Shown in pieces: positions 15,376-22,485 of a stretch of 40,113 nt of DNA. The stretch spans positions 1 through 40,113 of the IMG/VR virus record IMGVR_UViG_3300023284_000930, one strand, 5' to 3'. The position numbers were made by a program, and so were the translations under genes. The number at the start of each line of letters is the position of its first letter. Positions within the stretch are counted from its first letter, which is position 1. The notes beneath the pieces were generated by a model. The model was given only the letters and a program-made list of their open reading frames with translations. It did not search any database and was not told the DNA's origin. The stretch comes from a virus.

Positions 15376-15752
15376 TGGGTCACCGCCTTCCACCACCAGG
15401 TCAGGTAGTATCTTTTATTCTCGATCCTGGAAACTGGCATCGTGTAAACGGCCAGGCAAGTTTTCCTCCAGTAGAGCCACTTCACCTTGAGCTTGTCGTC
15501 ATCAATGATGTTCATGTATCGCTCCACCTTCTTGTTCGATGGCAGATGTCCCAGGTGGGACCTGACGGCTGTCTGGATGAGGGCCACTCGCTTATCCAGG
15601 ATGTTCTTGTTCAACTTGATGGCCTGCGATTGATTCAGTTCTGTGTGCTCGTGCTCATCGCCGGGAGTCATGTGCCAGGTGGCGAAAGATTCCAGTTTGT
15701 CAGATTCGGAGAAGGTGAGCGTGTGGCCCTTGAGCTTCAGAATTGCTACCAT
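15372..15752 (-). CDS. Unknown protein
   Basis: 126 residues: a strand pair (MVAILKLKGHTLTFSESDK), then FATWHMTPGDEHEHTELN, a long helix (LDKRVALIQTAVRSHLGHLP), and a Trp/Tyr-rich basic C-terminus (WLYWRKTCLAVYTMP; RYYLTWWWKA). No Shine-Dalgarno sequence; the leader ends TAAAGTACTGAAC. Forty-six bases separate it from the previous gene. Function unknown. Confidence 0.55.
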   Translation of the reverse strand: MVAILKLKGHTLTFSESDKLESFATWHMTPGDEHEHTELNQSQAIKLNKNILDKRVALIQTAVRSHLGHLPSNKKVERYMNIIDDDKLKVKWLYWRKTCLAVYTMPVSRIENKRYYLTWWWKAVTQ

Positions 15753-15798
15753 GTTCAGTACTTTACGGGTGGGGTTGGTTTTGTGTCAATGGTTTGGG

Positions 15799-16101
15799 TT
15801 ATACTTTGATCCCCAGCTCCTCCAAGATCCTGAGAACAGCCTGCCTGATGGATTTGGCATAGGCAGGGATCTGCTCAGCAAATTCTTTATCGTCGAAAAC
15901 TCTGACAGATGAGTCGTGGTTCCAATGATACAAATCTCCTTTGATGACACAGCCGCAATGTGGTACCAGGTCATAATTGTATTCGGGTGCAACTCTGGCA
16001 CTTACCGCAATATCGTCAATAGGCAGGCCGTTGAGCTGAGACTCTACCTCGGCAGTCAGGTCCAGGAGGAGTTGGTCTGGGGTTCTGGTTTCTTCAATCA
16101 T
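15799..16101 (-). CDS. First gene of the leftward operon, unknown
   Basis: 100 residues: N-terminal helix (TPDQLLLDLTAEVESQLNG), a middle with VPHCGCVIKGDLYHWNHDSS, and a C-terminal helix (EFAEQIPAYAKSIRQAVLRI). The Cys/His cluster is too small to call a zinc site with confidence. The leader is A/T-rich (TTTTTAAAAGTCAGAAATA) without a Shine-Dalgarno sequence. The stop codon sits in an AAAGTATAA motif that recurs elsewhere in the window. Confidence 0.55.
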   Translation of the reverse strand: MIEETRTPDQLLLDLTAEVESQLNGLPIDDIAVSARVAPEYNYDLVPHCGCVIKGDLYHWNHDSSVRVFDDKEFAEQIPAYAKSIRQAVLRILEELGIKV

Positions 16102-16311
16102 TATTTCTGACTTTTAAAAATATTCATACGTAACTTTTCACAACCTCCCTACCCTCCATTAGAAAAACTAATGCAAGCCAAGGAGTAACCTCCTGGAGAC
16201 TTTGATCCGGCTCGCCTCCAACAGGATGGTTCGTTTCCTCCACATCCCGCCTACTGTAAGCCATAGGAGCCTTTTGGCCGGAAGCTACGGATGGATCCGG
16301 AACTCCACCCG

Positions 16312-16347
16312 GACATAAAGAAACCCGGCAGGTGTGCTCTGTCGGGT
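16312..16347 (-). terminator. Candidate attenuator in leader of leftward operon
   Basis: Nine-pair stem ACCCGACAG / CTGCCGGGT on the minus strand (one G-U pair), 7-nt loop, followed by TTCTTTATG. It lies about 220 bases before the first leftward gene, with no leftward gene upstream of it, so if it works it would attenuate the leader transcript. The T tract is interrupted, hence the modest confidence. Confidence 0.4.
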
Positions 16348-16470
16348 CTCAAAATGGTAGTGGTTTCCCATCCACCGTAAATTGGTTTTTCCTTCGAAGC
16401 ACACTCGTGGAATTGCTCACGACGATGTTCTCCGAGGAGCCGATGTCAAATCAAAATGAGAGAGAAGATG

Positions 16471-16512
16471 CCTGGTGGGATCTCACTCCACCAGGACTTT
16501 CCTAAAGTATAA
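16471..16512 (+). promoter_or_regulatory. Hairpin-leader element, copy 1 (divergent copy)
   Basis: Perfect 8-bp stem CCTGGTGG/CCACCAGG around a 9-nt loop GATCTCACT, then ACTTT and CCTAAAGTATAA. It shares the 9-nt loop with TCTCA and the downstream CCTAAAGTA with copies 2 and 3, but no start codon follows within 50 bases. It might be the ancestral copy of a lost gene leader. Confidence 0.55.
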
Positions 16513-16623
16513 CCTTCTCAATCGAGGCCAGGATCCTCAGTGAGCTGGTTTTTCAACACAAGAGAAAAATGTTTGGTTTAGTGCTTGCATCTTATTAGAT
16601 ACCTGCTCCTATTTACTATTCTC

Positions 16624-16665
16624 ACCTCGTGATCTCATCGAGGTAAACCTAAAGTAAACATTGTT
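16624..16665 (+). promoter_or_regulatory. Hairpin-leader element, copy 2
   Basis: Stem ACCTCG/CGAGGT (6 bp), loop TGATCTCAT (9 nt), then AAACCTAAAGTA and 9 more bases to the ATG at 16666: 21 bases between stem and start. No Shine-Dalgarno sequence. Compare copy 3: three of the six pairs differ and all three changes keep pairing, which supports a selected RNA structure. Confidence 0.7.
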
Positions 16666-16863
16666 ATGACCATTGACCAAAGAATCGAAAAGCTCGAAGA
16701 AGAAATGAATGAAGTTCAGTGTGACATCCGAGATGTAAACCAGGAACTGTCATTCGATCAGGAAGACTTTAAAGACCGACAGGCTTTGATCACTCAACGG
16801 GAAAAGCTTTACCGTCGAGACACTATTATTTGTAACAAGCTCCAAGAGCTCGACTATGCTTAA
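16666..16863 (+). CDS. Small coiled-coil early protein
   Basis: 65 residues, entirely charged and helical (MTIDQRIEKLEEEMNEVQCD; FDQEDFKDRQALITQREKLY), a clear coiled coil. First gene of the rightward operon. Its start has no Shine-Dalgarno sequence and is preceded by hairpin-leader copy 2, so expression is probably controlled through that structure. Function unknown; coiled-coil early proteins are often host-takeover factors, but this is speculation. Confidence 0.6.
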   Translation: MTIDQRIEKLEEEMNEVQCDIRDVNQELSFDQEDFKDRQALITQREKLYRRDTIICNKLQELDYA

Positions 16864-16874
16864 TCCTCTTTCTC

Positions 16875-16916
16875 TCCCTGTGTTCTCATCAGGGAAAACC
16901 TAAAGTATAAACCAAT
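16875..16916 (+). promoter_or_regulatory. Hairpin-leader element, copy 3
   Basis: Stem TCCCTG/CAGGGA (6 bp), loop TGTTCTCAT (9 nt), then AAACCTAAAGTATAAACCAAT and ATG at 16917; again exactly 21 bases between stem and start. Differs from copy 2 by three compensatory pair changes and one loop base. Confidence 0.72.
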
Positions 16917-17213
16917 ATGAATACAGTTCACAAAACCACTCACACTGACGGACCCTGGTCCACTAACAACGCAACCATTTATGGTCCATCGCGAAATGGT
17001 TTGGCTACTCCAATTGCGGTCACACAGATTTGCGACAATGTAACGGACAGGTCAAGAGTGTCCAACGCACGCCTAATAGCCGCCGCACCTGAGCTACTGA
17101 AAGCATTGGAGAATCTTGAAAGATTCTACGCAAACGACATTAGGCGATTTTCAAACAACGCTTGGGATGAGATAGTTCATGCCATCGCCAAGGCCAAGGA
17201 GGATTCAGCATGA
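16917..17213 (+). CDS. Conserved small phage protein (NARLIAAAPELL type)
   Basis: 98 residues. Contains SNARLIAAAPELLKALENLE (about 61-80), a signature of a small protein family found in many phages and prophages, generally of unknown function. The N-terminus is polar (THTDGPWSTNNATIYGPS), as usual in that family. Preceded by hairpin-leader copy 3. Its last codons overlap the next ATG. I recognise the family from the motif only. Confidence 0.75.
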   Translation: MNTVHKTTHTDGPWSTNNATIYGPSRNGLATPIAVTQICDNVTDRSRVSNARLIAAAPELLKALENLERFYANDIRRFSNNAWDEIVHAIAKAKEDSA

Positions 17214-17464
17214 ACACAGTCACATCAAAAGACAAAGAGTTCGAGGCCATGGTGGCTCCAACTGAAAATCTGGCCTATGAAAACCTCAAGGCCACCATTG
17301 ATCTCGCTGGGCACAAAGTGCTCATGCCACGACTGATCATCACTGGAGGACCCAATGTTTCTATTAGATATATGGTCAAAAGCATCCAGCTGGATGAGCA
17401 GGGCGTTGCCTTGGAGATCGAGCCTGCCATCCTGCAGCCAGTGGAAGAGGAGGTCTCATCATGA
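17210..17464 (+). CDS. Unknown small protein
   Basis: 84 residues: helical start (MNTVTSKDKEFEAMVAPTEN), then alternating strands (HKVLMPRLIITGGPNVSIRY; IQLDEQGVALEIEPAIL) and an acidic end. A strong AAGGAGG lies eight bases before the ATG, which overlaps the preceding stop. Function unknown. Confidence 0.6.
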   Translation: MNTVTSKDKEFEAMVAPTENLAYENLKATIDLAGHKVLMPRLIITGGPNVSIRYMVKSIQLDEQGVALEIEPAILQPVEEEVSS

Positions 17465-17775
17465 GCACTTTCACAGCGGATGTTATGCAGTTCCTCCTTC
17501 CAGGTGGCAGACAAAGGCCAATGACAGTGCCTCTCCCTGAATCTGTCTATGAGGCCTATGAAGAGATGGTCTCCTCAGGCTGCAGGTTTGAGGCTGAGAT
17601 CCTTGGCAATGGCATTGTCAGTGTGACCATCAGCAATGATGAGGCTGACCTGGATCTCCAGCTCAGTGGCAATGGCCCTGGAGATGTTACTCCAGCTACC
17701 AACCTAGAGAATATGCTCAAGACTGGTGAGTGGAAGACGGTCCTGGAATGGATGAGGAAGGAGGTGGGGCCATGA
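17461..17775 (+). CDS. Unknown small protein
   Basis: 104 residues: MSTFTADVMQFLLPGGRQRP, a helix (ESVYEAYEEMVSSGC), strands (FEAEILGNGIVSVTISND), and a C-terminal helix with VLEWMRKEVG. Start overlaps the previous stop (ATGA) with GAGGAGG upstream. Not recognised. Confidence 0.6.
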   Translation: MSTFTADVMQFLLPGGRQRPMTVPLPESVYEAYEEMVSSGCRFEAEILGNGIVSVTISNDEADLDLQLSGNGPGDVTPATNLENMLKTGEWKTVLEWMRKEVGP

Positions 17776-17978
17776 ACGAGCGAACGCGATATAAGATCAC
17801 GGTAGTCGTCCAGTTGGTAACACTGTTATTGCTGCTCTGTGTAGCTTGGCTGAACCACGATACTTATCAGAGGCTCAAATCCATAAAGGACATGGTGGAC
17901 ACCAATGACTTTATTATCCGAGCCGTCGAGCAGGATGTCATATGGATGATGGAGCAAGACCTGGAGGTGGCACCATGA
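17772..17978 (+). CDS. Small single-span membrane protein
   Basis: 68 residues from ATG 17772 (ATGA overlap with the previous stop; AAGGAGG upstream). Residues 9-28 are one hydrophobic span (VVVQLVTLLLLLCVAWL), preceded by a basic N-terminus and followed by a polar helix. Probably an inner-membrane protein with its C-terminal helix outside the bilayer. Could affect host membrane or exclude other phages; unknown. Confidence 0.55.
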   Translation: MNERTRYKITVVVQLVTLLLLLCVAWLNHDTYQRLKSIKDMVDTNDFIIRAVEQDVIWMMEQDLEVAP

Positions 17979-18214
17979 GGCTTTACAAGACAAGTTATGA
18001 GAATATCGATCATCACAGAGTGGCCATCTGGACCACCAGTTTTGTTGGAGCCAACGACGCCAGATCTCATCTGAAGATTGAGTGGGATCCGGACCAGGAC
18101 AGTGAAATCAGAACTATCGCTCTGAAGGTTCCTACCACTAGTAAGGCTCTGTGTGAGTTCTTGAATTATCATGGCTCAGCCTGGAATGAAGGAGAGGAGA
18201 TGAACGATGCCTAA
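17975..18214 (+). CDS. Unknown small protein
   Basis: 79 residues from ATG 17975, chosen for its ATGA overlap and the upstream GGAGG. Content: MRLYKTSYENIDHHRVAIWT, a DARSHLKIEWDPDQDSEIR region of strands, KVPTTSKALCEFLNYHG and an acidic end. Resembles no family that I know. Confidence 0.55.
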   Translation: MRLYKTSYENIDHHRVAIWTTSFVGANDARSHLKIEWDPDQDSEIRTIALKVPTTSKALCEFLNYHGSAWNEGEEMNDA

Positions 18215-18617
18215 GCTCGGCAACGGAAGAGGCAGAGCCTTCCACCAGATCGGCTGGCTGTTCACCTGGCCCACCGAAGAGGTCATCTCCTATGAGATGG
18301 ACTATGGCAAGGCCACCATGAAGCAGGTCCAGGATGGCTATGACATGAATAACCTGGTGGCAGTCCGGAAGTGGACTGAGAAGGATGAGCAGGCTGAGAA
18401 GGTGCCTCTGTTGATGAAGACCTTATACTTCAGCTTCGGATGGGGTCATGCTCATTGTGTGGGTGGCTTCACCTATGATAAGGATGTCCTGGTCAAGATC
18501 ACTGCCATGGATCCCAGAGCCCGGATGATTGAGATCTTTGGAATCAAGTGGTCCATGCAGTATTTTGAGCCACCGGATCCGAAATATTATCCAAGGGGGA
18601 TCCATGAGCTACTCTGA
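18207..18617 (+). CDS. Unknown conserved-type phage protein
   Basis: 136 residues. A mainly beta protein with a clear TLYFSFGWGHAHCVGGFTYD segment near residue 72-92, followed by LVKITAMDPRARMIEIFGIK. Short phage proteins with a YFTFGxxHxH-type turn exist in many genomes, function unknown; I match only by this feature. The start has GGAGAGGAG upstream and overlaps the previous gene by eight bases. Confidence 0.6.
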   Translation: MPKLGNGRGRAFHQIGWLFTWPTEEVISYEMDYGKATMKQVQDGYDMNNLVAVRKWTEKDEQAEKVPLLMKTLYFSFGWGHAHCVGGFTYDKDVLVKITAMDPRARMIEIFGIKWSMQYFEPPDPKYYPRGIHELL

Positions 18618-18798
18618 CTGGAATGATCACACCATGGATGCCATCCGGGTCTATGAACGAGAGCAGGTCGAAGAGGCCTGGTCTCTTTTTGAGGAGCCAG
18701 AATTAGATCTGGCCAAACTTTCAAGGATCCTAGGAATGGATCCATCCAATGACGTAACCAAAGAAGAATATGACAGAATCAGACGTAATAAGAAGTGA
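18604..18798 (+). CDS. Unknown small acidic protein
   Basis: 64 residues from ATG 18604, preceded by AAGGGGG; a frame from 18529 is longer but would overlap its neighbour by 89 bases. Helical: HTMDAIRVYEREQVEEAWSL, then EPELDLAKLSRILGMDPS, ending in a basic tail. Likely soluble. Function unknown. Confidence 0.55.
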   Translation: MSYSDWNDHTMDAIRVYEREQVEEAWSLFEEPELDLAKLSRILGMDPSNDVTKEEYDRIRRNKK

Positions 18799-18997
18799 GT
18801 GCTATTCATGCATCCACAAGAGAGAAGTCGCAGGCAATTGCCATATTAGGTGCAATAAGCCTGACCCTGACATGACAGGAAGTTCTCACGGAGTAATGAA
18901 GGGGTGGTTTTATTATCCAATGCTTTTCGACCCAACTTGGAAAACAAAGAAATGTGCCAATTTTGAAGAAATGAAAGAATCACAAACCAAGGATTAA
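18770..18997 (+). CDS. Cysteine-rich small phage protein
   Basis: 75 residues with CYSCIHKREVAGNCHIRC near residues 11-28, that is C-x2-C-x8-C-x3-C, and a later GVMKGWFYYPMLFDPTW with CANF. This matches a family of small phage proteins built on a Cys-x2-Cys/His cluster plus a GWFxxPxxFDPxW box. A zinc-binding fold is likely; the partner is unknown. Overlaps the upstream gene by 29 bases. Confidence 0.65.
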   Translation: MTESDVIRSECYSCIHKREVAGNCHIRCNKPDPDMTGSSHGVMKGWFYYPMLFDPTWKTKKCANFEEMKESQTKD

Positions 18998-18998
18998 T

Positions 18999-19229
18999 AT
19001 GACAGACAAAAAAGGAGGCAGGCCACCCCTGCCAGAGGATAAAAAACGAGTCAGGCTGGCTGGAGGTCCCACCGTGGAGCCACCCACCCTGAACTGGATC
19101 ACCATGATGTCCAACAACAATGGCATGTCCATTGGCAAGGTGTTGGACTTCCTGGTCTGGTCGTATATGAATTATCACAAAGGTCTGGAAGCCTGGAGAA
19201 AAGAGAAGGAGGCAGACAATGACAATTAA
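18999..19229 (+). CDS. Possible ribbon-helix-helix DNA-binding protein
   Basis: 76 residues. Starts MTDKKGGRPPLPEDKKRVRL, as in many phage ribbon-helix-helix or Arc-like proteins, then a helical core (MSIGKVLDFLVWSYMNYH) and a polar end. The predicted strand would be KRVRLAGG and the helices follow. Located just before the SSB-like gene. Could regulate the operon. Only the GRPP opening and helix spacing support the call. Confidence 0.4.
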   Translation: MTDKKGGRPPLPEDKKRVRLAGGPTVEPPTLNWITMMSNNNGMSIGKVLDFLVWSYMNYHKGLEAWRKEKEADNDN

Positions 19230-19950
19230 TGATCTAAAGCAGCTGGCCGATGGCGAGTACGTCGACAAGGATGAGGTCCTAGAATTCAGCGTGAAGAAGC
19301 TAACTGAAAAACCTGGAACCGGGAAAGGTCCTTTCTGGTATGGTGCCATCTCCGATGATACTGGAGAGGGTCAAGTTACTTTCTTCAATAAGGCTGGACA
19401 GAATTGTGATTTCTGCGATGTCCAAGTTTATGGCAAGGGAATCAAAAAGGACTCCTACAATGGTAAATTGCAGCTGAGCGTCTACCAGGGAGTCAAGATC
19501 GACAGGATCCAGGGAGGTTCACCTCCAGGTGGAAGCAAACAGGATCCACTTCCTGGCAACATGAGTCCAGTATCCGGCCAGAAAGAGGATGGCGTGGCCT
19601 TCCACACCATGATGAGGATGATGAGCCTATTCTATCTGCATTGCTGGGACTATGCTATGCTGATCCAGGAGAAGGCTGAGGTCAAATTCACTGAAGGCCA
19701 ACTCCAACAGTGTCTGACTTCACTTTGGATGACTGGGAAAGAAAATGGTCTGGCCACTCACAAGGCTCCCAGGCTGGCTGACATGCCCTCACATAAGCAA
19801 GAGCCTCCACCTGTGCGCCAGGACGAGCCTGAGCCACCTCCAGACGATCCTGGACCTAGCTACCAGGAGCAGAAGAAGGAGCAGGCGGCAGAGGCGAAGA
19901 AGCAGATGGAAGAAATTGACGAAATGGAGGAAGAGGACGTACCTTTTTAA
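19219..19950 (+). CDS. OB-fold ssDNA-binding-like protein
   Basis: 243 residues. Residues 1-100 show an OB-fold-like strand order: VLEFSVKKLTEKPGTGKGPF, FWYGAISDDTGEGQVTFF, FCDVQVYGKGIKKDSYNG, LQLSVYQGVKIDRI. Then a linker, a helical block with TMMRMMSLFYLHCWDYAML and a Pro-rich segment. It ends EIDEMEEEDVPF, the acidic tail plus hydrophobic tip characteristic of SSB proteins, which dock partner enzymes. It would coat single-stranded DNA and recruit replication and repair enzymes such as the exonuclease encoded next. Good SD (AAGGAGG). Confidence 0.75.
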   Translation: MTINDLKQLADGEYVDKDEVLEFSVKKLTEKPGTGKGPFWYGAISDDTGEGQVTFFNKAGQNCDFCDVQVYGKGIKKDSYNGKLQLSVYQGVKIDRIQGGSPPGGSKQDPLPGNMSPVSGQKEDGVAFHTMMRMMSLFYLHCWDYAMLIQEKAEVKFTEGQLQQCLTSLWMTGKENGLATHKAPRLADMPSHKQEPPPVRQDEPEPPPDDPGPSYQEQKKEQAAEAKKQMEEIDEMEEEDVPF

Positions 19951-19973
19951 TAACCAAATAACCCAATAAAATA

Positions 19974-20729
19974 ATGGAAACCCAAGAAGCAAAAACAATG
20001 GACCAGGCATCAGCGTCCGGATCCACAGCCAAACAGCCACAGCTAAAATACTGTGATATTGAAACTATGTCACTAGGCAACGCCATCAATCTCTTCGAGC
20101 ATCATCCGCCAAAGAATTTCAAGGATGAGGAGAAAATCGAAGCACACCGGAAGGAGGCCTTGGCCAAATTCCTGGAGCGAGCAGCTCTGTCACCTTTGAC
20201 CGGACGAGTGCTGGCGATTGGCTACCTGACTCCACGAGAAGGCAAGGAGCCAAAGGTCTATCTGGATCTTGCCCGTCTGCCAGCCTATGAGGAACGAGTG
20301 ATCACAGACTTCCTGAAGCATCTTTGTCAGAAGGATGTCTGGAGCGCGACAATCAGTGGATACTGTTTCCATGACTTTGACCTACCATTCATTCTGACCA
20401 GAGCCAGGATCCTTGGTCTGCCGATCCTTGACCGGATTCCATCTGACATGAGGATGCTGAAGGCTAAGGTCCAGGATGTCTACAGGGAGATCACTTGCTG
20501 GTGTGGATCCTGGAACAAGGATTCTCTATTTCCCAATGCGAAGCTTTCCACCCTGGCCGATGTTTTTGGAGTGGTGAGTTCTTTCAGGGATACCGAATGC
20601 TCCGGAGCTGACTTCCACAAATGTCTGATGAGTGATGATGAGACTCTGCAGACTCAGGCCATTGATCACCTGACAGCTGACCTCTGGGAAACCTACAACC
20701 TTGCTCAGGCCTGCAAGCTGCCGGGATGA
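19974..20729 (+). CDS. DnaQ-type 3'-5' exonuclease
   Basis: 251 residues. Exo I motif YCDIETMSLG (D28 and E30), Exo II GYCFHDFDLPFILTRARILG around 133-153 with the conserved Asp and Phe, and a closing HLTADLWETYNLAQ with D239, the Exo III region. The fold is the RNase H-like DEDD exonuclease. It could degrade primers or trim ends, or act as proofreading partner of a polymerase encoded elsewhere. The start lacks a Shine-Dalgarno sequence (CAATAAAATA before ATG), unlike its neighbours. Follows the SSB-like gene by 23 bases. Confidence 0.8.
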   Translation: METQEAKTMDQASASGSTAKQPQLKYCDIETMSLGNAINLFEHHPPKNFKDEEKIEAHRKEALAKFLERAALSPLTGRVLAIGYLTPREGKEPKVYLDLARLPAYEERVITDFLKHLCQKDVWSATISGYCFHDFDLPFILTRARILGLPILDRIPSDMRMLKAKVQDVYREITCWCGSWNKDSLFPNAKLSTLADVFGVVSSFRDTECSGADFHKCLMSDDETLQTQAIDHLTADLWETYNLAQACKLPG

Positions 20730-21076
20730 ACACCTTACTGATCGCAATATTAACAGCCATTTTCTGGTGGCTAGCAGGTTTTACTACAGGAATCTATTGT
20801 GGCATGAAAGGCATCCTCTGTGATGGCCGCCTGGTCCTCCTCCAACGCAAGGAGCTTGGTCTGATGGCTGAGCTCTCCGCTTTAATCCGGACCACGGAGG
20901 CTTATGGCCATTTCATGGTCCTCAATCACATGGGACGGAAGCCAGGGAACGTCTGTCGAGAGTTGGCAGAGACCAGAGCGGCGATCATCCGGTGTGGCGC
21001 ACAACCAAGAACACTGAAGCCAGATATGATGGACATACTGGTGGAATCAACAAACCAAGAGAAAGGAAAAGTATGA
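20726..21076 (+). CDS. Small membrane-anchored protein
   Basis: 116 residues. N-terminal 27 residues form a membrane span (NTLLIAILTAIFWWLAGFTT), then a cytoplasmic helical region (RKELGLMAELSALIRTTEAY) and a basic end. The start overlaps the exonuclease stop. It could anchor replication proteins at the membrane, as in some phages, but that is only inferred from position. Confidence 0.55.
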   Translation: MNTLLIAILTAIFWWLAGFTTGIYCGMKGILCDGRLVLLQRKELGLMAELSALIRTTEAYGHFMVLNHMGRKPGNVCRELAETRAAIIRCGAQPRTLKPDMMDILVESTNQEKGKV

Positions 21077-21813
21077 GACTCTTCAGAATCAGAAGAGAAA
21101 AAGACTTCATTGAGTATATGAATTCCGACAAGGGAGCCATGCACAATGAAGACAAAGCAATCAAGTGTCCGGAGGCTCCCATGGAGTCATTCACGGAAGC
21201 GATGAACCAACTGGCAACTGCAGCCATTGAGATGATGGAGCTGCCAGAGAGCTGGAGGCCATCTATTGAGATGAAGCAGCTACAGATCAAATACAGTAAG
21301 CGCGGAACCAGAGAGGTTCAGATCACCTTCATGAAGTCCTATCTGAGGACCTCGGACGCGAAGAAGGAGAAGACTACTTATTTCTACATCGAGGATGGAG
21401 CCTTGGGTGAGGAAATTGTCAGGGAAGCTCCTGAGAACGTTGTCATCGTGATTGAGGAGATGATTCATGAGGCTGTGCTCTATATCGGAGGAAACAGGGA
21501 GCAGACTCTTCTTCCCATTGGTGGTGAGCCTGAAGATCCTGTGGAGCCTGAGGACGGTGATGAGCTGGACTTCAATGCGCAGGTTGAAGTAGTAACTGAC
21601 TGGAATGAGTATCCAGTGGAATATCATCCGGACACTAAGATCCCAGCCTTCATGGATATGGAGAAGGCTCATTCCTACTGGCTGATCGGTCAGTATGATG
21701 ACAAGGCAGAGTTGAAGCAGGACATTGAATTCAACTTCGATGGGAAGCTGGACACCAGAGGATCGATGTCCACAGTGATTAAGAAGGCCAGAGCTTTTAT
21801 CGAGGCTCTGTAA
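21073..21813 (+). CDS. Unknown protein
   Basis: 246 residues from ATG 21073, chosen for the ATGA overlap; a longer frame from 20992 adds 27 residues inside the neighbour. The start is preceded by AAAGGAAAAGT. Content: basic opening (MRLFRIRREKDFIEYMNSDK), MESFTEAMNQLATAAIEMME, a strand region REVQITFMKSYLRTSD, then EEIVREAPENVVIVIEEMIH, a highly acidic middle and a C-terminal helix (IKKARAFIEAL). No known motif. Confidence 0.6.
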   Translation: MRLFRIRREKDFIEYMNSDKGAMHNEDKAIKCPEAPMESFTEAMNQLATAAIEMMELPESWRPSIEMKQLQIKYSKRGTREVQITFMKSYLRTSDAKKEKTTYFYIEDGALGEEIVREAPENVVIVIEEMIHEAVLYIGGNREQTLLPIGGEPEDPVEPEDGDELDFNAQVEVVTDWNEYPVEYHPDTKIPAFMDMEKAHSYWLIGQYDDKAELKQDIEFNFDGKLDTRGSMSTVIKKARAFIEAL

Positions 21814-21841
21814 TTAGTAACTCAAAGAAATCTCAACAAAG

Positions 21842-21882
21842 TCCATCTGGTCCAAAGTGGCCAGGTGGCATTCTCAAAAGTA
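21842..21882 (+). promoter_or_regulatory. Leader hairpin before the 129-residue gene
   Basis: Stem CCATCTGG/CCAGGTGG (one wobble pair) with a 10-nt loop, followed by CATTCTCAAAAGT and the start codon at 21882, which lies inside AAAAGTATG. It resembles a rearranged form of the hairpin-leader elements (TCTCA and AAAGTA are both present) and again there is no Shine-Dalgarno sequence. Confidence 0.4.
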
Positions 21883-22271
21883 TGACCAAGAAACAATTAA
21901 TTGAAAAGGTCCGTAAGGACGCAGACAACAAGATCAACGTCCTAAGGCAGCTGCCTAAAGGACTCCCAATAGCGTTTATGTCAGCCCTAGACTCAGTCTG
22001 GATGCAAGCAAACGCCTATGAGGAAAACATGAAGACTCTCCACCAAATCAGAGCCCATTGTGGAAACTACAAGATGGGAAGTTATTGGTATTCTTGTGGA
22101 AGTCTCCTTGTGCGCTATTGCTTTCAGTTCAATAATAACGGCAAGCATTTTGACGTTGTCCTTGATTTCAACGATCCTGTGGAGACTCTAAAAAAGATCT
22201 CTAATGGGAAGTGTTCTCTCCAGGACAAGCCTCAACCACCTGAAAAGGAGGTCGTCTGTGATGTTGAGTAA
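21882..22271 (+). CDS. Unknown protein
   Basis: 129 residues: basic start (MTKKQLIEKVRKDADNKINV), a region HQIRAHCGNYKMGSYWYSCG with Cys and aromatic residues, and a strand-rich C-terminal half (FQFNNNGKHFDVVLDFND). The start lacks a Shine-Dalgarno sequence. A 68-base gap with a hairpin precedes it, so a separate control point is likely. Confidence 0.55.
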   Translation: MTKKQLIEKVRKDADNKINVLRQLPKGLPIAFMSALDSVWMQANAYEENMKTLHQIRAHCGNYKMGSYWYSCGSLLVRYCFQFNNNGKHFDVVLDFNDPVETLKKISNGKCSLQDKPQPPEKEVVCDVE

Positions 22272-22485
22272 AGATCAGGAAGTCATCCTGCATCATGCCA
22301 CCTATCATGCCTTTGTCACTGTGGACGATGTGATCAGGCTCTGTGGCGCTGCTATGCACAACGAGAGACACTATGCCTATCAGAAGCTCAAGAGGATGCA
22401 GGACAGAGGTCTCCTGGTTAAGTGGAAGAGGGGCAAGTGGATGAAGTCCATCCAGGTCACTTTCCAATTAGAGGCTGAACGATGA
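22261..22485 (+). CDS. Winged-helix-like small protein
   Basis: 74 residues from ATG 22261, with AAAAGGAGG upstream; a longer frame from 22204 is less likely. Helix-turn-helix-like region FVTVDDVIRLCGAAMHNERH, then YAYQKLKRMQDRGLLVKWK as a recognition helix plus wing. Probably DNA-binding, possibly a replication initiator partner of the next gene. Confidence is limited by length. Confidence 0.5.
   Translation: MLSKDQEVILHHATYHAFVTVDDVIRLCGAAMHNERHYAYQKLKRMQDRGLLVKWKRGKWMKSIQVTFQLEAER

Larger units (their letters stand above)
16102..16665. other. Non-coding divergent control region
   Basis: 564 bases between the leftward and rightward operons, with no convincing gene. It holds several inverted repeats: CATTAG/CTAATG around five A (16157-16173), AGGAG/CTCCT with a TAAC-type loop near 16181-16195, ACCCGGCAG/CTGTCGGGT (16323-16347), TCGTG/CACGA near 16405-16422, and two copies of a hairpin-leader element (16471-16512, 16624-16665). 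A weak promoter-like pair, TTGGTT with TAGATA 17 bases later (about 16570-16598), faces right. This is the natural place for opposed promoters and possibly an origin or packaging signal; none is proven here. Confidence 0.6.

Noticed and set aside
16201-16320. 30-codon plus-strand frame starting near 16226
   Set aside because: No ribosome-binding site, short, and composition unlike neighbours; it overlaps inverted repeats.
16102-16665. tRNA or other known structured RNA in the divergent region
   Set aside because: I searched for a TTCGA loop and cloverleaf pairing and found none that fits; hairpins there are simple.
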